Source: Cyanobacteria bacterium SZAS-4 (GTDB taxonomy: Bacteria; Cyanobacteriota; Vampirovibrionia; Obscuribacterales; Obscuribacteraceae). From it: a stretch of 32,483 bases of DNA. The first letter of the stretch is position 1, and every line of letters begins with the position of its first letter. The stretch lies in the NCBI GenBank assembly GCA_018266255.1, contig JAFEAT010000011.1, positions 8,518-41,000 of the forward strand, read 5' to 3'. The position numbers and the translations under genes were made by a program. Below, piece after piece: positions 9,081 to 17,772 of this stretch. The notes beneath the pieces are model-generated. The model did no database searches. It saw nothing but the letters and a program-made list of their open reading frames with translations, and was not told the origin of the DNA.

Positions 9081-10436
9081 TCAGCTTGTATTAACTGCAT
9101 GTTTCTCGGTTTCGAAAAAAACCGCATTGACTTTATAAATTGTGATTGATTTTTCGTCAAGAACAAGCACCTGCTCTCGAAAGTCATCTTCCAGATCATG
9201 AACATGACCTGGCGAAGATGAAATCGGAGGGCATCGCGACATCTGACAATCAAAATATTCACCGTCAGCATCATGGGAGTATAGTGAAACTTCAAACGTT
9301 TGGTCATTCGAAGGGTGCGTAGCTCTTGAGGACTTGTGAAAAAGGACCACGTTGAGTCCGCTGTCACCAGTCTGTATGGAAGGATATACAATTCCGTCGA
9401 GTGATAAATTCGTATCAGTGGCTAAATAGTCTGCTGTGGCCTGAGTTATAAGATACTCCGATGACTGAAAATCAGGCATGACTGGCTGCGTAATCATGGT
9501 GCAAAAGTTTTCCAAAAAAACTGCTTGCTCGATAAGCTTCAAGTAGTCAGGGTCAAAGATACTGCCATCGGGCTGTACAAAGCGCAAAGCCGTTAGATCA
9601 AGAAGTGTCAACCGTTTTTGTACAGTGAATTTTGCTATCGCAACTTGACTGCCTACAGGCGGGCGAACTTCTGCCAATGACACTGCAGCCGACGTTGAAC
9701 CATAGAAGACAGAAATTCCTTGGGCGTTCATACGTCCTGCAGTTGCACTTTTGCTTGATGGAGATCCTAGCAATCGAGCCGGACTCTCTAAAGCCTCTTG
9801 CAGGGAATCTTCTGACTGAAATACTCTCGCCCGATATAGATTAGGCATCTCCGTGCCTGGCCCGCTAACTCGCAAAACTGGCTGCCCAGCTTTGGTAGAC
9901 ATAGAGGATAAATTTGCAAATACTGTTCGAAATAACGATGATGCATTTTGGTTGAAAAACCGTGTTTCGGTTTTTAGTTCCTTCTGTAATCGACTCCAGT
10001 GACCATCCCAGCGGCTGTTGTTCGTTTGAACTCTCGTGTACTGAATATCAGGTCCGAACTCACTTTCGTTTGGGTCATCATAGTCGTAATTGTCATCATC
10101 AAGAATTTCTTGCAGAGCAATTGCGACAACATCGTCGACGCCTGCTTCATCTTGGATGATATCTACTACGAACTCTCCCTCGCGTTCCCAATTGTAATTG
10201 ATTTCTTTATCCCGCAGCATTGCCCACTGCATTCCATCAGGTTCGCTAGACGTTGCTTCGTAATGCTCCCGGAACCCGCGTTTTACGTGTTCACTCAAAT
10301 CTGCCAACGTGATGCATTGATCCGTCGCTTCACAGTAGTCACACTCAGTGACGAACTCTAGATGTTTGATGAGGTCTTTCAAGAATGAATCCCCAACGCA
10401 GTTATGACAAATGCGTTGTTCTTCGTCTGCTGTCAT
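9081..10436 (-). CDS. HEPN/RES N-terminal domain protein with RES domain (NAD+-targeting toxin family)
   Basis: The protein has 451 residues. The N-terminus has two CxxC pairs (Cys10/Cys13 and Cys32/Cys35) that probably bind zinc, then an acidic helical region to about residue 160, the pattern of the HEPN/RES N-terminal domain. A RES domain follows (about 195-375): YRAR at 201-204, GRMNAQG around Arg235, FYGSTSAAVSLAEVRP with Tyr245 and Glu256, and a DGIVYPSIQ strand near the end. RES enzymes degrade NAD+ by phosphorolysis or hydrolysis and act as toxins in Xre-RES toxin-antitoxin pairs. No Xre antitoxin gene is adjacent; the N-terminal extension may replace it or link the toxin to another trigger. 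The ATG at 10436 has GAGGAAG upstream. It is the first gene after tRNA-Leu and precedes the HamA-like gene by 265 bp, so it may be an independent defence module. Confidence 0.85.
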   Translation of the reverse strand: MTADEEQRICHNCVGDSFLKDLIKHLEFVTECDYCEATDQCITLADLSEHVKRGFREHYEATSSEPDGMQWAMLRDKEINYNWEREGEFVVDIIQDEAGVDDVVAIALQEILDDDNYDYDDPNESEFGPDIQYTRVQTNNSRWDGHWSRLQKELKTETRFFNQNASSLFRTVFANLSSMSTKAGQPVLRVSGPGTEMPNLYRARVFQSEDSLQEALESPARLLGSPSSKSATAGRMNAQGISVFYGSTSAAVSLAEVRPPVGSQVAIAKFTVQKRLTLLDLTALRFVQPDGSIFDPDYLKLIEQAVFLENFCTMITQPVMPDFQSSEYLITQATADYLATDTNLSLDGIVYPSIQTGDSGLNVVLFHKSSRATHPSNDQTFEVSLYSHDADGEYFDCQMSRCPPISSSPGHVHDLEDDFREQVLVLDEKSITIYKVNAVFFETEKHAVNTS

Positions 10437-10572
10437 GTCTTCAACTTCCTCAGTGTACCTGTGCGTAATGACTCGTATTCTCTTTCGATACTATGCGTCT
10501 CTCGTTTCGAGATGAAGAGCGAAATCAAATCTATCCAAGTGAAGCGTTTTTATTCTATGTGTTCACACTCTC

Positions 10573-10590
10573 CAATCGGCTAGCCGATTG
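10573..10590. repeat. Perfect 18-bp palindrome CAATCGGCTAGCCGATTG
   Basis: The palindrome is perfect over 18 bp and lies about 137 bp upstream of the RES gene start. Its half site CAATCGGCTA recurs twice nearby at 10647-10667. The arrangement looks like an operator for a dimeric regulator, or part of a recombination site next to tRNA-Leu. Confidence 0.6.
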
Positions 10591-10645
10591 AGATAGAAAA
10601 AATTCGGTCAACTGACGAGCAAATTCGTCAAAGGTCATTTGAAAT

Positions 10646-10667
10646 TCAATCGGCTATCAATCGGCTA
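10646..10667. repeat. Tandem 11-bp repeat TCAATCGGCTA x2
   Basis: Two head-to-tail copies of TCAATCGGCTA (10646-10656 and 10657-10667) share their core with the 18-bp palindrome 56 bp away. An 11-bp period is about one helical turn, consistent with two proteins binding on the same DNA face. Confidence 0.6.
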
Positions 10668-10686
10668 GAACGCATTTGCATACCCC

Positions 10687-10711
10687 AAAAAGAAAACCGC
10701 CTTTCGGCGGT
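10687..10711 (-). terminator. Rho-independent terminator after tRNA-Leu
   Basis: On the minus strand ACCGCC-GAAA-GGCGGT forms a 6-bp GC-rich stem with a GAAA tetraloop (10711-10696) followed by TTTCTTTTT (10695-10687). It starts 13 bases after the tRNA 3' end. Confidence 0.85.
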
Positions 10712-10724
10712 ATCTCTGATGGCT

Positions 10725-10804
10725 TGGGCGAGCAGGGACTTGAACCCTGACCCTTGCGGACTAGATCCTAAGTCTAGCGCGTCTGCCAATTCCGCCACTC
10801 GCCC
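10725..10804 (-). tRNA. tRNA-Leu (anticodon TAG)
   Basis: The minus strand folds as a cloverleaf: acceptor GGGCGAG/CTCGCCC plus discriminator A, an anticodon arm CTAGA-CTTAGGA-TCTAG with anticodon UAG (reads CUA-type Leu codons), a variable arm around TCCGCAAGGGTC longer than in class I tRNAs, and a T arm CAGGG-TTCAAGT-CCCTG. CCA is not encoded. The 3' end points toward the defence genes, and tRNA 3' ends are common integration sites for genomic islands. A terminator follows directly. Confidence 0.95.
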
Positions 10805-11002
10805 AAAAGTGGTCTTGCAAGGAGGCATATGACAGAATACCATGATTGGTTTGAGTTTTGACGACGTGTGTAAGGTCCGTGCTGGGTCGGCGTTTCGCTG
10901 GCTTGTCAGGTCCGGCGTTTGGCTCTTGAGAGCCTTCGGCGGGCGGCATTAGAAGCGGTATTCGCCCTGCCGCGCCGCCTAAGTCGCTCCAACGTCTAAA
11001 GA

Positions 11003-11047
11003 GTCGGTCGGCGGAGCATCACGTGCGTCGGTCTGCGGAGCATCACG
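11003..11047. repeat. Direct repeat at the 3' end of the kinase gene
   Basis: GTCGGTCGGCGGAGCATCACG (11003-11023) and GTCGGTCTGCGGAGCATCACG (11027-11047) differ at one base and have a 24-bp period. The second copy covers the kinase stop codon, so this is a duplication of the gene's 3' end into the downstream spacer. Confidence 0.7.
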
Positions 11048-12098
11048 AGATCGCGTTCAAATCCGCCGCCATATCCTTGAAGCTCTGGTAGCGATTCTCC
11101 GGTTTCTTTTGCAGGCACTTCATCACAACTGCTTCCAACTCTTTTGGCACTTTGAGCTCTTCCGCAAATGGTTTAGGCTCTTTGTCTCGGTGCATCATAA
11201 GTGTGCCGAAGTCGTTGTTTCCTTCGAATGGTGGCATGCCTTTCAGCACGTGATACATCGTGCAACCTATCGAATAAACATCGGATGCGACTGATGGGTC
11301 TAGTCCGAATGTCATGTCTGGTGAGATGTAGGCGGCGTTGCCGTAGATGCTTCCGGTTTTGGTGCCCTGGCTGTGCCATTCCAGGTTGCTGAACATTCTT
11401 GCTGCTACGCCGAAGTCTGAGATTTTGACTGAAATCTGTTCGTTGTTCATCTGTATGTAGATGTTGCTTGGTTTCACGTCTTGATGTAGCCAGCCGTTGC
11501 TGTGCGCATATTCGAATGTGTCGCACGCTTTAATCATTGTTTCGATCACCACATATGGTGCCATTGGTCCGTACTGTCGCAAAATCGACTTCAGGTTTTT
11601 GAATGCCTTGAGCTTTTCGAGTACCACATAAACTTGTGGCAGCGAATTCTCGTTTTCTTTGGCGATGCCGCAATCTAAGACCGTTACGATGTTGGGGTGC
11701 TGCAATGCAATCGTCTCGTGCAGCATGTCAGCAAACCTTCTAATTCTTCTCGGCTCGCCTCCCAGCACTTGCGACTTGATTATTTTGACGACGACCTTTT
11801 GCATCGACTTAGTGTCTATCGCGGTGAAAGCGTTCGATAATTCGCCTTCACCTTTCCACTCTTCGATTTTGTATCGCCCGTTGGCGAAGGTGACGTTGTC
11901 GCTGATTTCAAATACTCTGTTGAAGTGTTGTGTTGGAATAAGCAGCGTGCCATCGTATTTGCATACGACGATGTTCGAATACGCCGGGTAGTTTCGGCTG
12001 CATGCCGGGCACGTTTTGCCGCCGACTTCGGGCTTGACCGGTCTTTCTTCCCCTTCATCGGTGCGCATCTTTTTGAAAACGCCATCTTTAAGCGACAT
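11043..12098 (-). CDS. Ser/Thr protein kinase with N-terminal Cys cluster
   Basis: The protein has 351 residues. Residues 28-55 contain C30-x2-C33 and Cys46 in a VCKYDGTLL segment, like the zinc-ribbon start of many bacterial eukaryotic-like kinases, but only three Cys are visible. The kinase domain runs from about 73 to 350: a degenerate glycine loop around KGEGELSNAF, the ATP-binding Lys105 in VVVKII, the catalytic loop HQDVKPSN (Asp207, Asn212), DFG at 228-230, GNAAYISPDM in the activation segment (SPD instead of APE) and a conserved Asp in ASDVYSIGC. The Gln in place of Arg before Asp207 makes it a non-RD kinase. No transmembrane segment or PASTA repeat is present, so it is cytosolic. The ATG at 12098 has AGAGGA upstream. 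It is divergent from glycogen phosphorylase; a regulatory link is possible but unproven. Confidence 0.9.
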   Translation of the reverse strand: MSLKDGVFKKMRTDEGEERPVKPEVGGKTCPACSRNYPAYSNIVVCKYDGTLLIPTQHFNRVFEISDNVTFANGRYKIEEWKGEGELSNAFTAIDTKSMQKVVVKIIKSQVLGGEPRRIRRFADMLHETIALQHPNIVTVLDCGIAKENENSLPQVYVVLEKLKAFKNLKSILRQYGPMAPYVVIETMIKACDTFEYAHSNGWLHQDVKPSNIYIQMNNEQISVKISDFGVAARMFSNLEWHSQGTKTGSIYGNAAYISPDMTFGLDPSVASDVYSIGCTMYHVLKGMPPFEGNNDFGTLMMHRDKEPKPFAEELKVPKELEAVVMKCLQKKPENRYQSFKDMAADLNAIS

Positions 12099-12387
12099 TG
12101 GCTATCCTCTTGTACACGGAAACTCGGGACGAGTGCACTTCAGTTCTTGGATTTCCTAGTTACTTATGCCCATGAATGGCGGGCTTGCCCTGCTTGCCAA
12201 GCGATGTGGTGAAAGATAATGCCGCAAGAGCTAGACGTAGGCTCGATCACCTGCGAAAATAATTCTCCTTAATGTTGAGTTTGCCTGGCTTTGCCGAGTT
12301 GGCGATGCCTTTCTTACAGACTTTCTGGCAATTCTGACCGTCGTACGCGAGATCACTAGTCCGTATTTAAGTACAAAGGAGCAGGTC
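12099..12387. other. Divergent intergenic region between kinase and glycogen phosphorylase
   Basis: This 289-bp spacer must hold the promoters of both flanking genes. I could not identify a convincing -35/-10 pair, riboswitch or terminator by eye. AAAGGAG just before 12388 is the ribosome site of the phosphorylase. Confidence 0.5.
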
Positions 12388-14910
12388 GTGGTGGAAAAGA
12401 ATCTGAAATCAAAGGTCCTAGTTGAAGATGACCGCACAGGCACCTCAGTTGAGACGTTGAAACGGGCAATCGCCGACAACCTGTTTTACATCCAGGGGAA
12501 ATTTCCAGACGTCGCGACGCGGAACGATCAATACATGGCGCTCGCCTACACCGTTCGCGACCGGCTAGTGCATCGATGGCTGACGACGACTAAGTCGTTC
12601 ATCAAGCGTGACTGTCGCGCCGTCGCCTATCTCTCTGCTGAATTTCTGCTTGGCCCACACCTGGTCAACAACTTGATCAACATGGAACTCTACGACAACG
12701 TCAAACAAGCTGTCGAAGAAATTGGATTAGACTTCGACACTCTGATCGCGCAAGAAGAAGAGCCCGGGCTGGGCAACGGCGGGTTGGGTCGACTCGCCGC
12801 CTGTTACATGGATTCGCTGGCAACGTTGAATATACCTGCCATCGGATACGGTATCAGATATGAATTCGGCATTTTCGATCAAGTCATCAGAGATGGATGG
12901 CAAATCGAAATCACAGACAAATGGTTGCACTACGGAAATCCCTGGGAAATCGCAAGACCAGAGCACACATTCGAAGTGCAACTCGGCGGGCACACCGAAG
13001 GCTATACCGACAATAAAGGTCGCTTTCAGGTCAGATGGATTCCAGAGCGTGTAATCAACGGCGTTCCTTACGACACGCCAATTTCTGGATACAAGACCAC
13101 CAACACGAACACGTTGCGTTTGTGGAAAGCAGAAGCGCCTGAGTCATTCAACTTCAAAGCGTTCAACACAGGCGACTACATTGGTTCAGTGCACGAAAAA
13201 ATGTTCTCCGAGAATATTTCGAAGGTCTTGTATCCGAACGACGAGCCAATTCAAGGAAGACAGTTGCGACTGGAGCAGCAGTATTTCTTCGTCTCGTGCT
13301 CGCTGCAAGATATGATTCGCATCCATTTTGCAAATGGACAGAAGCTCGAAACTTTCCACGAGAAATTTGCGGTTCAATTGAACGACACGCATCCGTCGAT
13401 CGGCATCGCAGAATTGATGCGTTTGCTTGTCGATATCCATGCGATGGATTGGGACAGAGCCTGGGAAATCACCGAGAAAACATTCGGCTACACCAACCAT
13501 ACATTGTTGCCAGAAGCGCTTGAAAGATGGGAGTACGAATTGTTCGCATCCGTGCTGCCTCGACATCTCGAAATCATTCTCGAAATCAACAGACGTTTCC
13601 TCGAAACAGTGAAGAAGAAATATCCTGGCGATAACGGGAAATTGCAGAGACTTTCGATCATCGATGAATCAGGCAGAAAGTTTGTGCGCATGGCTCACCT
13701 CGCCAGCGTCGGCAGTCACTCAATCAACGGTGTTGCCGAGTTGCACAGCCATCTTCTCACCACCGATGTGTTGAAAGACTTCTACGAATTATGGCCAAAG
13801 AAATTCGGTAATGTCACTAATGGTGTCACACCGAGACGATGGATGTTGGTAGCAAATCCTGAATTGAGCGAACTGATCACTGATACCATCGGCGATGGTT
13901 GGACTCATGACTTGATGCAATTGAAGAAGTTGGAACCTCATGCGAATGATGCGAAATTCCGTAAAAAATGGAGCGCTATTAAACGCGAAGTGAAAGCGCA
14001 TTTGGCTGAGTACATCAAGATGCACAACAGTGTGACAGTCGACCCTGACTCGATGTTCGATGTTCAGGTCAAACGCATGCACGAGTACAAACGTCAACTT
14101 CTCAACGTGCTCTACATCATCACGCTCTACAATCAGATCAAAGACAATCCGAAGTTAGATATTGCGCCGCGCACATTTATTTTTGGTGGCAAAGCTGCTC
14201 CGGCATATGCGATGGCGAAGTTGATTATCAAATTGATCAACTCTGTTGCAGACGAAGTAAACAACGATCCGATTGTGAGCAAGAAGCTTCGAGTCGTTTT
14301 CCTTGCTGATTACAACGTCAAGCTCGGTCAGCAGGTTTATCCGGCTGCTGATCTGTCTGAACAGATTTCGACTGCTGGTAAGGAAGCATCCGGCACTGGC
14401 AACATGAAGTTTGCTCTCAACGGCGCGCTCACGATTGGCACTCTCGATGGTGCCAACATCGAAATTCGCGAAGAAGTCGGTGACGAGAATTTCTTCCTCT
14501 TCGGATTGACCGACGCCGAAGTGAAACAGCTCAAATCGAACAACTACAGACCACGCGATTTCTATGAAAGCAATGAATCACTTCGCCGAGTCATCGACCA
14601 GATCGCCAGCGGTCACTTCTCAGACGGCAATGTTCAGATATTCAGCCCAATCGTCGACACCCTGCTCAATCAGGATGTTTGGATGTTGCTCGCCGACTAT
14701 CAGATGTTCGTCGACGCCCAGCACAAAGTAAGCGAAGCGTACAAAGATCAGGACAACTGGACGAAGATGTCAATTCTAAACGTCGCGCGTATGGGCAAGT
14801 TCTCGTCCGACCGCGCGATTCAGGAATATTGCGACAACATCTGGAACGTCGACCCGGTCAAAGTCGTTCTGGAAGACATCGACCCGGTTGCGCTGGTTTG
14901 TGCGGTGTAG
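12388..14910 (+). CDS. glgP: Glycogen/starch phosphorylase (GT35)
   Basis: The protein has 840 residues, the usual length for glycogen phosphorylase. It cleaves alpha-1,4-glucan with phosphate to release glucose-1-phosphate, using pyridoxal phosphate. Seen directly: the N-terminal YLSAEFLLG motif, EEEPGLGNGGLGRLAACYMDS, the NDTHPSI stretch, NVTNGVTPRRWM, the MFDVQVKRMHEYKRQLLN motif and the PLP site EASGTGNMKFALNG, whose Lys is residue 674, followed by GTLDGANIE. It is cytosolic. The start is GTG at 12388; a second GTG follows immediately at 12391, and AAAGGAG fits either. It appears monocistronic: divergent kinase upstream, then 108 bp to the next gene with a short palindrome (ACAGGCCTGT, 14938-14947) but no clear terminator. 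No other glycogen gene is in the window. Confidence 0.97.
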   Translation: MVEKNLKSKVLVEDDRTGTSVETLKRAIADNLFYIQGKFPDVATRNDQYMALAYTVRDRLVHRWLTTTKSFIKRDCRAVAYLSAEFLLGPHLVNNLINMELYDNVKQAVEEIGLDFDTLIAQEEEPGLGNGGLGRLAACYMDSLATLNIPAIGYGIRYEFGIFDQVIRDGWQIEITDKWLHYGNPWEIARPEHTFEVQLGGHTEGYTDNKGRFQVRWIPERVINGVPYDTPISGYKTTNTNTLRLWKAEAPESFNFKAFNTGDYIGSVHEKMFSENISKVLYPNDEPIQGRQLRLEQQYFFVSCSLQDMIRIHFANGQKLETFHEKFAVQLNDTHPSIGIAELMRLLVDIHAMDWDRAWEITEKTFGYTNHTLLPEALERWEYELFASVLPRHLEIILEINRRFLETVKKKYPGDNGKLQRLSIIDESGRKFVRMAHLASVGSHSINGVAELHSHLLTTDVLKDFYELWPKKFGNVTNGVTPRRWMLVANPELSELITDTIGDGWTHDLMQLKKLEPHANDAKFRKKWSAIKREVKAHLAEYIKMHNSVTVDPDSMFDVQVKRMHEYKRQLLNVLYIITLYNQIKDNPKLDIAPRTFIFGGKAAPAYAMAKLIIKLINSVADEVNNDPIVSKKLRVVFLADYNVKLGQQVYPAADLSEQISTAGKEASGTGNMKFALNGALTIGTLDGANIEIREEVGDENFFLFGLTDAEVKQLKSNNYRPRDFYESNESLRRVIDQIASGHFSDGNVQIFSPIVDTLLNQDVWMLLADYQMFVDAQHKVSEAYKDQDNWTKMSILNVARMGKFSSDRAIQEYCDNIWNVDPVKVVLEDIDPVALVCAV

Positions 14911-15018
14911 TCGATTCACGCTGGTAACGCCTGGCAAACAGGCCTGTCAAGCTATTTGCGAATGGCGTTGGTTCCAGTAGCATTGATATCAGTGCGAGTT
15001 GTCTCAAGTTAGGAAACC

Positions 15019-17094
15019 ATGACCCGAATATTTTGGCTTAGCTTTCTTTTGCTGTTCGGCGAAATTTTAGCGTTGCGTTGGCTCGGCATCGAGATTCCGG
15101 TGGTGAGAGACTTCCCAAACCTGGTAATCATGGTTTGTCTTGTTGCCGCATCTGCTGGTATTTCGAAAGCTAGTTCGAAGTCGCTTGATTCGAAGGTCAT
15201 GCTTGGCCTCATATGTGGTGCTTGCTTCGCCTTGCTGACACCGCTCATTTTTTCAGTGCAACTGGGACTACCGGCGTTGTCTCTGAAATTTGGCGGCGCT
15301 GATGATGCATCTGCGATAACTCGCGCTCTGGTTGTTCTCATGGTTGTGGTGTCATCGCTCTACGCGATTTTCCACTTGATCGGAAAATGGCTGGGCAAAG
15401 AATTTGAAAATGCACCCCCGCTAAAAGCATATTCGTTCAATTTGCTTGGAAGCATCGCAGGCACGGTTGCTTTCGCAGTTATTTCGTGGCTGGCAGTGCC
15501 ACCATATGTTTGGATCGCAGTGGCGGGTGCTGTAACGTTCATGGTGTACAGAAAGCCAGTGGTTCCTGTCTTGACGCTCGTGTTAGCGGCGGCGGCGTTC
15601 ACCACGTCATCGCACAGCATGTGGTCTCCATACAGCAAGTTGGATGTTGAGCCGATTGTTCTCGAACAGAACACTGTTCTTGGACCTGATAACTATATAT
15701 TGAATTCGAACAATCAGTATTTTCACTGCGGATTGGAAGTGCTGACACCGGCACAAGAAGCTAAGTTCAAAGAAGAAGCGAAGAAAAGAGAAGCAAAAAC
15801 GAACCGGAATTTGTGGCATCCGTTCGGTTGGGTGCAATTGCCTTTTCAAAGCACGCCTTATCACGACAATGTCCTGATTCTGGGATCTGGCTCTGGTACT
15901 GACGTTGCCTATGACCTTGCCAACGGTGTCAAGCACATTACTGCTGTTGAAATCGATCCGATGATTTGCAAGCTCGGACGAGAGCGGCATCCAAACAAGC
16001 CCTACATCGATCCGCGAGTTGATGTGCGCAACGAAGATGCGAGAACTTTCTTGCGTTATTCGAAAGACAAATTTGACCTGGTCAACTTTGCGTTCCTCGA
16101 TCCCGGTTCCACTTTGAATTCGGCGTCGTTCTTGCGCGTCGATAACTATGTCTACACCGTCGAGTCGATTCGCGCCGCCATCAAGCTTTGCAATGAAAAC
16201 GGCATTGTCTGCATGTCGTTCGCGACTGGCGCGGGAAGCCCCGTGACAGAGCGGTTATACAAATCGATAACTGATGCTAACGGCGGTGTGCCACCAGTCG
16301 CGTTCACCAATCAAGAGTTGTACAGTTGCTACTTCGTTTTCGGTCCGGGAATGAAAAATTTCAATCCGGCGAATCTCAAAGCCGTCGATTTGGTTCCGTA
16401 CAAAACGACCGGCGAAGTTCGCCCTTGCACTGATCAGTGGCCGTTCCTCTATCTGGCTTACGATACTAGCGGACTCTGGCTCTACGTCATGGTTTTATTT
16501 GTCGCAGTCGTTTTACCGGCACTGCTTCTGCTGCGCGGAGGCGGCACCGGAATTAGTGGCGCTGAATGGGCTAATATGTTCTTCCTCGGTCAAGCTTTCA
16601 TGTTGATGGAAACCAAGTCGATCACGCATTTGTCGTTGCTCCTCGGAGCAACTTGGATTGTTAGTTCGGCTGTAATTTTGACAGTTTTGTTGTTCGCGTT
16701 CACTGCCAACTTGCTCGTCTCGAAGAAAGTGGTGCCGCCTGTTCATGTGCTTTACGCCTGCTTGTTAGTGAGTTTGCTTATTCAAGTATTCGTGCAGATT
16801 CCAGAATCAAGTTCGATGTCTCCAGTTGCGATTACTTCAATTTATTGCTTTATCGATTGTTTCCCAATATTATTCGGCTCAATGATTTTCTCCACGTGCT
16901 TCGGCAAGACGAAATTCGCGACTCAGGCTCTGGCTGCCAATCTTTTGGGCGTATCCATTGGCGGATTGACCGAAAACCTTTGCATTCTGATCGGCACATC
17001 GAATCTGACCTACGTTGCAATGGTGCTGTACGGACTGTCTTATCTGGCGGTGCTGCGTCGGGGCAGTGAGAAACAAGCAGTGGGAGCCGAGTAA
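15019..17094 (+). CDS. Multi-pass membrane protein with spermidine-synthase-like (SAM-fold) domain
   Basis: The protein has 691 residues: about six hydrophobic segments in residues 1-190, a soluble domain (about 200-470), then about six more membrane segments to the end. The soluble domain has the Rossmann methyltransferase signature GSGSGTD (289-295), AVEIDP with Glu311, then NEDARTFL and FDLVNFAFLDPGS. This is the fold and layout of membrane-bound polyamine aminopropyltransferase-like proteins. True spermidine synthases have an acidic catalytic motif after the FDxI strand; here the strand reads FDLVNFAFLD, so aminopropyl transfer is doubtful and the domain may bind SAM-like ligands for another job. 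The ATG at 15019 has AGGAAA upstream. The stop codon TAA abuts the ATG of the next gene, so the pair is translationally coupled. Confidence 0.8.
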   Translation: MTRIFWLSFLLLFGEILALRWLGIEIPVVRDFPNLVIMVCLVAASAGISKASSKSLDSKVMLGLICGACFALLTPLIFSVQLGLPALSLKFGGADDASAITRALVVLMVVVSSLYAIFHLIGKWLGKEFENAPPLKAYSFNLLGSIAGTVAFAVISWLAVPPYVWIAVAGAVTFMVYRKPVVPVLTLVLAAAAFTTSSHSMWSPYSKLDVEPIVLEQNTVLGPDNYILNSNNQYFHCGLEVLTPAQEAKFKEEAKKREAKTNRNLWHPFGWVQLPFQSTPYHDNVLILGSGSGTDVAYDLANGVKHITAVEIDPMICKLGRERHPNKPYIDPRVDVRNEDARTFLRYSKDKFDLVNFAFLDPGSTLNSASFLRVDNYVYTVESIRAAIKLCNENGIVCMSFATGAGSPVTERLYKSITDANGGVPPVAFTNQELYSCYFVFGPGMKNFNPANLKAVDLVPYKTTGEVRPCTDQWPFLYLAYDTSGLWLYVMVLFVAVVLPALLLLRGGGTGISGAEWANMFFLGQAFMLMETKSITHLSLLLGATWIVSSAVILTVLLFAFTANLLVSKKVVPPVHVLYACLLVSLLIQVFVQIPESSSMSPVAITSIYCFIDCFPILFGSMIFSTCFGKTKFATQALAANLLGVSIGGLTENLCILIGTSNLTYVAMVLYGLSYLAVLRRGSEKQAVGAE

Positions 17095-17772
17095 ATGCCT
17101 TCTTCTTCAATGATGGATCTTTCCAACGATCTCGGTTCTGCCGCGATGGGCAGAGGCGATTACAAAGAAGCGAGAAAGCAATTTCGCTTCATGGTGAAGG
17201 AGTCGCTCAAGCATGGAGAGAAGGAGCAAGCCATCGCATGGAATCGATTGGGAACTGCTTGCGTGCGCGATAATCGCTACAAAGATGCGGAGGAGGCGTT
17301 CCGCGCCAGCGTCGATCTGGCTGAGCGCGCTTATGGTGCGACGCATTTTGCGGTTTCCATTGAGCTGAATAATCTTGGGTTCGTGCTCTGGAAAGGGTTG
17401 GGCGATAAGGCTGGTGCCAAGCAACAGTTTGAGAAAGCTGTTGAGCTAATCGAGAATGCGATCGCGGCTGGCACCGAAGAAATCTCACCTTTCGACCGCG
17501 AGATATTTTCGGAGGCTTTCGAGAATCTGGCGAGTGTTTATCAGGGCGAGCGGAACCTGGCTATGACGGAAGAATTGCTGCGCAAGGCTGTCAAAATACA
17601 GAGTTCTGACGGCATGGTTCCGACGTCGCAGACTCAATTGCGCCCACTCATGCAGCTTGTGCAACTGCTGGACAAGCAAGGGCGCGGGCCAGAGGCGCGC
17701 GAACTGATGGACCAGCACCTGGCGGCGGCGCAACGGGCTGTGGCGCCACCCGCTTTGCCAGACGAGTCCTAA
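17095..17772 (+). CDS. TPR protein (kinesin-light-chain type)
   Basis: The protein has 225 residues made of tetratricopeptide repeats: GRGDYKEARKQFRFMVKESL, then GTACVRDNRYKDAEEAFRAS, then NNLGFVLWKG with AKQQFEKAVELIENA, and a fourth ending EELLRKAVKIQ. No signal peptide is present, so it is probably cytosolic and may dock to the loops of the membrane protein encoded just upstream. The ATG at 17095 follows the previous stop without a gap, with GGGAG about nine bases upstream; an internal Met-Met at residues 6-7 is an alternative. The last codons lie inside a tandem repeat of 36-37 bp that continues past the stop, so the Ala/Pro-rich C-terminus is probably recent and not conserved. Confidence 0.85.
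   Translation: MPSSSMMDLSNDLGSAAMGRGDYKEARKQFRFMVKESLKHGEKEQAIAWNRLGTACVRDNRYKDAEEAFRASVDLAERAYGATHFAVSIELNNLGFVLWKGLGDKAGAKQQFEKAVELIENAIAAGTEEISPFDREIFSEAFENLASVYQGERNLAMTEELLRKAVKIQSSDGMVPTSQTQLRPLMQLVQLLDKQGRGPEARELMDQHLAAAQRAVAPPALPDES

Noticed and set aside
8951..9391. Minus-strand 146-residue open frame overlapping the RES gene end
   Set aside because: It is an alternative frame of the RES gene with no ribosome site or domain.
1..10724. Duplicate of the tRNA-Leu 3' end as attL/attR
   Set aside because: I saw no second copy by eye inside the window, so no attachment site is claimed.
14938..14947. ACAGGCCTGT palindrome as terminator of glycogen phosphorylase
   Set aside because: It is too short to form a loop-bearing stem and no U-tract follows.
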